Of a DNA stretch of 26,776 nucleotides, positions 20,919 to 26,776 are shown one piece after another. Both the position numbers and the translations under genes were made by a program. Source of the stretch: Erysipelotrichaceae bacterium (GTDB taxonomy: Bacteria; Bacillota_I; Bacilli_A; RFN20; CAG-826); the NCBI GenBank assembly GCA_012729405.1, contig JAAYDH010000026.1, positions 1 through 26,776 on the forward strand, in the 5' to 3' direction. Numbering within the stretch: position 1 is the first letter of the stretch; each line of letters starts with the position of its first letter. The notes under the pieces were generated by a model that made no database searches, had not been told where the DNA came from, and worked only from the letters and a program-made list of their open reading frames with translations.

Positions 20919-22719
20919 AGTTATCAGCGAACTGAAGTTTATATAATTTGTAGTAGAAACCTTTTTGCTTTAACAATGACTGGTGATTACCATTTTCGAT
21001 GACTTCACCGTGTTGTAAAACGATGATTTGATCTGCCTTTTGAATGGTCGAGAGACGGTGAGCAACGATCAGCATCGTTCCGATGTTTTTCATCTTCTCG
21101 AGCGATTCCTGAATTAAGACTTCAGTCTCGGTATCAATGTTGGCCGTCGCTTCATCCAAGACAAGAATTTGCGGCTCGCTCAACACAGTACGAGCGAAGG
21201 AGATGAGCTGTCTTTGTCCTTGCGAGAAGTTTTCACCTCTTTCAATGACTATTTCATCGAGTCCTTTCTCGCTCTTGTTAATGAAACTATCGGCGTTGAC
21301 ATATCGACATGCCTGCATGACTTGCTCATCAGTGTAAGATTCATCATGTAGGGTAATGTTATTTCGCATTGTGCCAGAGAAGAGGAAGACGTCTTGAAGC
21401 ATCTGACCAATCTTCTTGCGGAGCGACTTAATTTTGATGTCGCGGATATCGATATCATCGATGAGAATTTGGCCCTTTTGAATCTCAAAGTTGCGGACGA
21501 TTAATCCGAGAATAGTCGTCTTACCTGCGCCTGTTGCACCGACGAAAGCGACTGTCTGTTTGGGTTGGATAACAAAGGAAACATCCTTGAGAATCCAGTT
21601 ATCTTTTTCATAAGCAAACCAGACGTTTCGGAATTCAATTTTTCCTTCGAAGTGGTCGACTTCAATCGCGTCAGGTCTATCGAGGACTTGAGGATCGATA
21701 TCTAGGAGATTAAACAATCTTTCTGAAGCCGAGTTTGCTTTTTGAATCGCGTTCAATTGATCAGCGATGGATTGAACTGGGTTGAAGAAGCGGCTGACAT
21801 AGAGATAGAAGGCAACTGCCACAGCGGCAGTCATCTCAGATTGCATGCCAAGGACGAAGGTCGTGACAATCGCCCCATAATATAAAATAGTAAGAAGTGG
21901 TCGATATAATCCGAATGCTAAAACGACTTGATAACGGGTCTTTCTTAGGTTCTCGTTCTTGACAAGGAATTCGTTTTCTTTGCGTTTTTGCTGATTGAAA
22001 ATTTGGGTGATTTTCATACCCGACAAATTCTCGTTAACAAAGGCATTCATCTCCGAAACGTATTGTCTTTCTTTCTTAAAAATGCGGTATACAATAACGC
22101 GGAAAATATAAGAGATAAGGAAGACGGCGGCGAGGAATCCGACTTGGACTAATGCGAGATACCAGGAGAGAATCATCATCATAATAAAGACGACGACCAC
22201 CATCAAAATATTCTTTAATAGGTTGACTAAAACATTGGTAAACAAATCAGACATCGAGGTCGTATAGTTAGTCACACGAGTAACGAGCGATCCGACCGGC
22301 ATATCATTAAGTTGGTTCTGCGACATGCTTTCGATATGCTCGAATACTTCCATACGAAGTTTGTAAATAATTCTTTGACCCGAACGTTGCAAAATAATTC
22401 CCTGAATATAGTAGAAAATAAAGGAAACAACACTCAAAACGAGATATCCGATAGCGACAATAATTATGTAGTATAGGTTATTTACCGCTGCTGAGTCTCC
22501 GGTTTCAATTAGATCTTCGACAAACTCAAGTTTATCGACAATCATACTGATAAACTGAGGCATAATGGCTTCAATGACGACATTAACAATGATGAAAAGG
22601 AAAGCAAAAACGAACCACCAGATTTCTGGTTTTATATAGTACCAAAGACGTTTAAAGAGTATCGGTAAAGGGATCTTTTTATCGCCCTTTAAAGACTCTG
22701 TCTTATCGTAAACAGACAT
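20917..22719 (-). CDS. ABC exporter half-transporter with canonical catalytic NBD (BmrD/YheH-like)
   Basis: This is a 600-residue membrane-spanning-plus-ATPase protein of the multidrug/lipid exporter type. The first 330 residues carry about six transmembrane segments (for example near 35-55, 85-105, 168-205, 270-300). The ATPase domain has Walker A GATGAGKT (394-401), an FSQGQ signature (498-502, degenerate from LSGGQ), Walker B ILVLDEA with catalytic E523 and the H-loop His in VAHRLS (554). LDEATANIDTETE resembles B. subtilis YheH/BmrD. AGGAGG precedes the ATG by eight bases, and the partner gene ends one base upstream. With that gene it should form a heterodimer. The substrate cannot be read from sequence. 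Confidence 0.9.
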   Translation of the reverse strand: MSVYDKTESLKGDKKIPLPILFKRLWYYIKPEIWWFVFAFLFIIVNVVIEAIMPQFISMIVDKLEFVEDLIETGDSAAVNNLYYIIIVAIGYLVLSVVSFIFYYIQGIILQRSGQRIIYKLRMEVFEHIESMSQNQLNDMPVGSLVTRVTNYTTSMSDLFTNVLVNLLKNILMVVVVFIMMMILSWYLALVQVGFLAAVFLISYIFRVIVYRIFKKERQYVSEMNAFVNENLSGMKITQIFNQQKRKENEFLVKNENLRKTRYQVVLAFGLYRPLLTILYYGAIVTTFVLGMQSEMTAAVAVAFYLYVSRFFNPVQSIADQLNAIQKANSASERLFNLLDIDPQVLDRPDAIEVDHFEGKIEFRNVWFAYEKDNWILKDVSFVIQPKQTVAFVGATGAGKTTILGLIVRNFEIQKGQILIDDIDIRDIKIKSLRKKIGQMLQDVFLFSGTMRNNITLHDESYTDEQVMQACRYVNADSFINKSEKGLDEIVIERGENFSQGQRQLISFARTVLSEPQILVLDEATANIDTETEVLIQESLEKMKNIGTMLIVAHRLSTIQKADQIIVLQHGEVIENGNHQSLLKQKGFYYKLYKLQFADN

Positions 22720-22720
22720 T

Positions 22721-24517
22721 CTACTGGCCTCCTTCCTCTTCTTTTTCTAATTCTTGGAGATGCACCATCTTGCTGTAGAACGGTGAGATTTTCATTAAGT
22801 TGGCGTGCGTGTCGAAAGCTTCAAGCTTACCATCGTTCAAAACGATAATACGATCGAGATGGGACACTGTTGAGGCACGCGAAGCAATGACGATCGTCGT
22901 CATATCTTTTCGTTGTTCGGCGAGATTATGGAGAATCTTTTCTTCTGTCTTGACGTCAACCGCGGAGACAGAATCGTCTAAAATCATAATCGGGGCATTT
23001 TTTACAAAAGCGCGCGCAATTGAGATACGTTGCTTTTGTCCACCGGATAATGTGACTCCTCTTTCACCACTGATAGTCTGATAGCTGTGCTCAAATTCAG
23101 CGATATCATCGTGAACATCGGAGAATTTAGCGGCTTCTTCAACCCTGTCTTGAGAGATGTTGATATCGCTGAAAGCGATATTATGGGTAATTGTGTCACT
23201 AAATAAGAAGTTATCCTGTGGGACGTAGGCAATCGCGTTTCTGATGGAATCAATATCGCATTCCATGATGTCGTTGCCATCGATAAAGACGGTTCCAGGA
23301 GTGACGTTATATAAACGCAGCAAAATATTCATTAGAGTGGATTTACCACAGCCAATTTTGCCCACAACACCAATCTTTTCTCCTGATTTAATGGTTAAAT
23401 CAATATTCTCAAGGGCAACCTTTTCTTCGTTTGGATAGCTGAAGGAGAAGTTTCGGAAGCTAATTTCGCCTTTGACACCTTCGAGGACGATTGGATTTTC
23501 TGGATTCTTAATATCTTCCGGTTGATCTAAATAGTCAGCGATACGCTTCATCGAGCTCCCAGCGCGAGAACGCATGCTCACAACTTGACCAAGTGCAATT
23601 AACGGCCAGATGAGAATGTCAAAGTAGCCGATAAATTCGAAGAATTGTCCAGGAGTTTGAATAGCAATCTTTTGGCCGAAGATCGACATCGGCTCTCCAA
23701 TGATGGCTTGATAGACAAACCAGCCCCCGAGGCAGAGAATAAGAGTTAAAATCATCACAATGATGATTTCTAAAATAACATCGAAGAAGATATATAATTT
23801 TCCAAAGGAATAATTGATGTCACGATTCTTCTTAGCAATTTTGGAGAAAGCTAATAATTGTTGGTTTTCTTTAACGAAGGCTTTGATAACTCGAATGCCA
23901 GTGAAACTCTCTTGGGAGAAATTATACATTTCATCGTTAGCCTTCTGTCTTTGCATCCATTTAGCTCCAACGAGTTTCTCAACTAATGCCCCCCAGAAAA
24001 TAATTAGAATCATCGGAAGTAAAGAGATGAAAGCTAGCTGCCAGCTGGCTCTGAACATGAATATAAGAGAGAAGGTCGAGAGGAAGGTCGCATCAATGAG
24101 CATGATGGTTCCCCATCCGACAAATTCTTCAATCGTTTCAAGGTCACTGGTAAACCAGGACATGATTGTTCCTACGGAGTTCTCGTGGTAATAAGATAAC
24201 GAGAGGCGTTCGCCTTTTAAAAACATGTCGTGACGAAGCCCAGCTTCAATCTTTTGAGAAGCCATAAAAAGGGTATATCGCCAGATGATACGACCAACAA
24301 ACATGGTGACGCCGATAGCTAAAATGGCGTAGCAGTTATTGAGGATATCCCCGGTTAGTGAACTTAAATTATTACTGCCTAACATATCGACGATTTCGCC
24401 GATATATTTCGGGATAAAAACCTGCACGAAATCCACGGCAATAAGCATGAGTATACCGATTAGGTACAACCACGCGTAACGGATATAGTATTTTTTGAGG
24501 TATTTATTCCAAAGCAT
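22721..24517 (-). CDS. ABC exporter half-transporter with degenerate NBD (BmrC/YheI-like)
   Basis: This is a 598-residue exporter half. The start is the ATG at 24517; an in-frame GTG two codons upstream (24523) is possible and neither has a clear ribosome binding site. About six transmembrane segments precede the ATPase domain with Walker A GKIGCGKS (386-393), a canonical LSGGQ signature (490-494) and Walker B IMILDDS in which the catalytic Glu is Asp (515). The H-loop His is replaced by Ser (IASRAS, 546). The mixture (good signature and poor catalytic residues here, the reverse in the partner) is the known asymmetry of heterodimeric exporters such as BmrCD, LmrCD and TM287/288. It is the first gene of the pair, behind its own promoter and an operator-like dyad. 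Confidence 0.9.
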   Translation of the reverse strand: MLWNKYLKKYYIRYAWLYLIGILMLIAVDFVQVFIPKYIGEIVDMLGSNNLSSLTGDILNNCYAILAIGVTMFVGRIIWRYTLFMASQKIEAGLRHDMFLKGERLSLSYYHENSVGTIMSWFTSDLETIEEFVGWGTIMLIDATFLSTFSLIFMFRASWQLAFISLLPMILIIFWGALVEKLVGAKWMQRQKANDEMYNFSQESFTGIRVIKAFVKENQQLLAFSKIAKKNRDINYSFGKLYIFFDVILEIIIVMILTLILCLGGWFVYQAIIGEPMSIFGQKIAIQTPGQFFEFIGYFDILIWPLIALGQVVSMRSRAGSSMKRIADYLDQPEDIKNPENPIVLEGVKGEISFRNFSFSYPNEEKVALENIDLTIKSGEKIGVVGKIGCGKSTLMNILLRLYNVTPGTVFIDGNDIMECDIDSIRNAIAYVPQDNFLFSDTITHNIAFSDINISQDRVEEAAKFSDVHDDIAEFEHSYQTISGERGVTLSGGQKQRISIARAFVKNAPIMILDDSVSAVDVKTEEKILHNLAEQRKDMTTIVIASRASTVSHLDRIIVLNDGKLEAFDTHANLMKISPFYSKMVHLQELEKEEEGGQ

Positions 24518-24524
24518 TATCACG

Positions 24525-24546
24525 TGTTAATCGTCAATGATTAACA
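24525..24546. promoter_or_regulatory. Operator-like dyad in the ABC exporter leader
   Basis: TGTTAATC and GATTAACA are perfect 8-bp arms around a 6-bp centre, 22 bp in all. The dyad lies just downstream of the expected transcription start (about 24549) and just ahead of the exporter start codon, where a MarR- or TetR-type repressor would act. An RNA hairpin affecting translation is an alternative. Confidence 0.5.
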
Positions 24547-24555
24547 TCTCTTTGT

Positions 24556-24583
24556 ATTCTAGCACTTCTTATATTTTTAACAA
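24556..24583 (-). promoter_or_regulatory. Promoter of the ABC exporter operon
   Basis: On the minus strand the -35 is TTGTTA (24578-24583) and the -10 is TAGAAT (24556-24561), with a 16-bp spacer. The region sits between the lipoprotein terminator and the exporter operator. Confidence 0.5.
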
Positions 24584-24611
24584 TAAAAATAAAACCGCGT
24601 GGAGCGGTTTT
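24581..24611 (-). terminator. Terminator of the lipoprotein gene
   Basis: AAAACCGC (24591-24598) pairs with GCGGTTTT (24604-24611) around GTGGA. Leftward it runs into TTTTATTTTTATTG. A T-run also follows on the other strand, so it would work in both directions. Confidence 0.85.
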
Positions 24612-24630
24612 TTTGTTTTTGAGATTTTTC

Positions 24631-25302
24631 CTATTCTGTTGAGGTGTAAACCACGATTTGAGTTAAGATAGCGCGTTTCCCGTGAACCTCGATTTTAAGG
24701 TGATCAATTTCCTCATCTATTTCATAGGAGCAGGTTGTTTCTTCGATATCTTCAATCGCCTCAAAATCAGTATCGATTCGGACATATTTTGAATCATTAA
24801 CTGCGACAGAGACCGGGGAATCAATTGAATCATAACTTCCCGTTTGGGAGCCAATTCGAGCGCTTCTTGGTTTTGCGTATATTTCGATGTAGGAAATATT
24901 TACTGGAGAAGAAATGTTCATATCTAACACGCCGTTTACTAAGCTGTTGGAACTGCCGATTTTTAAGCCACCGACACCTAAAGCAACGTATTTTGCTTCT
25001 TCAATGGAACTAAAAGCACCCTCGGGTTCACCACTAAGATAATCGAGAATTTCATCTTGATTTTCTTCAGTGAAATCGCTCCCTTGTTCACTCACACTAT
25101 CGTCAAAAGTGAAAGTAAAAGAATCGTAGTCTTCGGGGTCAAAAGAATCGCCATAGCCATCGTAATATTCGATGACTTCTTCCTCAATATCACCATCCTC
25201 TAGACCTTCATCGCGATCAACATCGGAAAAGCCAATGACCTCACAACCAGCGAGTAAGAAAGCGAGGGGAATTAAATAGGATAGACGGAATTTTCTTGTC
25301 AT
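24631..25302 (-). CDS. Acidic lipoprotein of unknown function
   Basis: This is a 223-residue protein with a lipoprotein signal peptide: positive MTRKFR, a hydrophobic run LIPLAFLLAGC and lipidation Cys20. The mature protein begins with an extremely acidic, flexible stretch (residues 25-80, many Asp/Glu with Tyr/Phe). The C-terminal half alternates strands (ISYIEIYAKPRS, SPVSVAVNDSKYVRI, HLKIEVHGKRAILTQIVVYTS), suggesting a small beta-sandwich of the kind seen in surface or carbohydrate-binding domains. I do not recognise the family. It should be anchored on the outer face of the membrane. It starts 18 bp after recJ, with an extended -10 element immediately upstream, and has its own terminator. 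Confidence 0.8.
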   Translation of the reverse strand: MTRKFRLSYLIPLAFLLAGCEVIGFSDVDRDEGLEDGDIEEEVIEYYDGYGDSFDPEDYDSFTFTFDDSVSEQGSDFTEENQDEILDYLSGEPEGAFSSIEEAKYVALGVGGLKIGSSNSLVNGVLDMNISSPVNISYIEIYAKPRSARIGSQTGSYDSIDSPVSVAVNDSKYVRIDTDFEAIEDIEETTCSYEIDEEIDHLKIEVHGKRAILTQIVVYTSTE

Positions 25303-25308
25303 ATTGTT

Positions 25309-25317
25309 ATTATATCA
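25309..25317 (-). promoter_or_regulatory. Extended -10 promoter directly at the lipoprotein start
   Basis: On the minus strand the sequence is TGATATAAT, a perfect extended -10, with only six bases between it and the lipoprotein ATG. No -35 is evident and no ribosome binding site is present. Transcription would start at or next to the ATG, that is, a leaderless mRNA. Confidence 0.45.
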
Positions 25318-25320
25318 AAT

Positions 25321-26776
25321 CTATGATTTATCGCTGCTAGAAATTTCACTGATTAAAAACTCGATGTTCTTGAATCCGCGGTATGTGTTAATTCTCAGAT
25401 GGCCAGTCAAGTCGATAAAACGATGCTGCTGAACTTCCGAACGAGGGAAATTAAAACCAGTCAGACGAGTGGAGTGACCAATTTGAGTGAGAATATGTTT
25501 CTCGTCGCGGGAGAAAAATAGCGAGGAAGTGTCCACTCTTTTCAAACTCAGTAGAGGTGCTGGCCAAGATTCTCCAAAAGGAGAAAAGGCTTGGATTATG
25601 CGATATGAATCTTCATTAATATCAGTGATTCCGATGGATATTTGGTCTTTCTTTACTTTTTGAAGAGGTGTCGCTTTGACGAGCTTTATAAACTCAGCTT
25701 TGAAGATTTCGAAGTTTTTGCTGTCTAAAGTGCATCCTCCGGCCGAGGCGTGGCCACCATAGGCAAGAAGGTATTTGCTCAGAGTTTGGAAAGCCTCAAC
25801 AACATTGAAACCTTCTGGAGCGCGGCAACTGCCCTTCAAAAGATCGCCAGACTTGTCTTTCGTTAAGACAATACAGGGAACTTGATATTTGTTAACTAGT
25901 TGATTCGCAATCAATCCTAGCAAGCCTTCTTTAGCATCGGTCACATGAACGATAGCTGGCTCGTCAGGAGAATAATGATCGAGGGAATCGCTGGCGGATT
26001 TCGAGGCTGTTTTACGCGATTCGTTCACTTCGTTAATCCACGAAATATAGGATAACAATTGACTTTTATCACCTTCAGTAAAAAAAGCTACTAAACGGTT
26101 GATATCATCGCCGTCGATTAACCGGCCAATCGCGTTGATTTTCGGAGCAATTTTCAAACCGATGGTTGTCTCGTTAAATGGTTCGTCTTCCTTGAGCGCG
26201 TCGATTTGAAAAAACTCTCTATCGTGATAGTTAGCTATTACCATTCTCAAAAGATTTCGGTTATAACTTACAAGCGGCATGATGTCAGAAACAAGAGAAA
26301 TTGCCGCGAGAGTAGAAAGATATTTGTCAAAACGCTTTAAGAAGGCGAGAGAAAACATGAAGGCAGTGAAAGCTCCACTAGAAGGAACTTCGCCAAAGTG
26401 AGAGAGGATTGGGTGAATGATAAAATCTGCCAAAGGCAAGATTTCTTGCGCTTGGTGATGATCGATGATTAGGACTTTTACGCCTTTACTTTTTAAGATT
26501 TCAATCGGTTCAAAAGCCGAGATTCCGTTATCGACAGTAATTACTAACTCGATATCATTTTCGATGGCTTCTTGAGCCTTTTTGATGGTCAATCCATACC
26601 CGTCTTCGTAGCGATTCGGTAAGTAGTATTCGACTGGGTATGAGACGTATTTAAACATCTTGACAAGGACTGATGTGCCCATCACTCCATCAGCATCATA
26701 ATCCCCGTAAATGAGAATCTTACCATTATGAGACATAACCTCTTTGACAAGGGCGACAGCTTCCTCTATGTGATCA
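25321..26776 (-). CDS. recJ: Single-stranded-DNA-specific exonuclease RecJ (5' end outside window)
   Basis: This is a 5'-3' single-strand exonuclease of the DHH family, used in recombination and repair. The frame stays open to the right edge; residues just before the internal ATG at 26736 (HIEEAVALVKEV) match the RecJ N-terminus, so the gene begins beyond the window. Seen in order: IYGDYDADGVMGTS (motif I), VITVDNGIS (II), IDHHQ (III), the DHHA1 domain with YGGHASAGG, and the OB domain (IDLTGHLRINTYRG). It ends shortly after that domain, without the long extra C-terminal region of B. subtilis RecJ (about 786 residues), closer to the compact E. coli form. recJ upstream of relA is a Bacillota arrangement, here interrupted by three genes. 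Confidence 0.95.
   Translation of the reverse strand, partial: DHIEEAVALVKEVMSHNGKILIYGDYDADGVMGTSVLVKMFKYVSYPVEYYLPNRYEDGYGLTIKKAQEAIENDIELVITVDNGISAFEPIEILKSKGVKVLIIDHHQAQEILPLADFIIHPILSHFGEVPSSGAFTAFMFSLAFLKRFDKYLSTLAAISLVSDIMPLVSYNRNLLRMVIANYHDREFFQIDALKEDEPFNETTIGLKIAPKINAIGRLIDGDDINRLVAFFTEGDKSQLLSYISWINEVNESRKTASKSASDSLDHYSPDEPAIVHVTDAKEGLLGLIANQLVNKYQVPCIVLTKDKSGDLLKGSCRAPEGFNVVEAFQTLSKYLLAYGGHASAGGCTLDSKNFEIFKAEFIKLVKATPLQKVKKDQISIGITDINEDSYRIIQAFSPFGESWPAPLLSLKRVDTSSLFFSRDEKHILTQIGHSTRLTGFNFPRSEVQQHRFIDLTGHLRINTYRGFKNIEFLISEISSSDKS

Overview
The window looks like chromosome from a low-GC member of the Bacillota/Mycoplasmatota (Bacilli side). Four things point there. Gene orders are classic for Bacillota: yqeG-yqeH-yqeI-nadD-yqeK, asp23/yqhY-nusB-xseA-xseB-dxs, xerD-deoB and relA-hisS-aspS. 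NadD and YqeK are fused in one polypeptide, an arrangement I associate with Mollicutes. ParC is of the Gram-positive type. The standard genetic code is used, because Trp is written TGG and xseA ends in a TGA that overlaps the xseB start as ATGA. I would guess an uncultured Acholeplasma-, Izemoplasma- or RF39-like lineage, but the genus cannot be read from the sequence.

Layout. Positions 1-4867 carry rightward (+) genes: the 3' part of parC, then yqeG, yqeH, yqeI and the nadD-yqeK fusion, closed by a hairpin terminator at about 4893-4916. Positions 4917-5215 are gene-free and hold a clear 28-bp dif-like Xer recombination site (5060-5087), flanked by two DnaA-box matches. Every gene to the right of this point is leftward (-). 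In order along the + axis these are an orphan MazF/PemK-like gene; the end of a long operon read as asp23, nusB, xseA, xseB, dxs, dinB, xerD, deoB; tkt as its own unit; relA-hisS-aspS; a heterodimeric ABC exporter pair; an acidic lipoprotein; and recJ, which runs off the right edge.

Interpretation. The dif-like site, the switch of gene direction exactly there (convergent, as expected for genes co-directional with two forks meeting) and the nearby xerD together suggest that the window spans the replication terminus. Most genes are housekeeping: topology and decatenation (ParC), dimer resolution (XerD/dif), repair (DinB, ExoVII, RecJ), ribosome assembly (YqeH, YqeI), NAD synthesis, isoprenoid precursors (Dxs), pentose metabolism (Tkt, DeoB), tRNA charging (HisRS, AspRS), (p)ppGpp control (RelA) and drug/lipid export.

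Unusual elements. HisRS carries a 54-residue C-terminal tail with 13 Cys and 8 His, resembling a metal-binding or metallothionein-like appendage. A direct-repeat motif TACTA with exact 11-bp periodicity recurs in four intergenic sites (1682-1714, 5192-5224, 11125-11157, 15372-15404), and two copies share an identical 20-nt stretch; it could be an operator family for a tandem-binding regulator. The exporter and tkt promoters carry perfect dyads. No tRNA, rRNA, CRISPR array, insertion sequence or prophage was seen.
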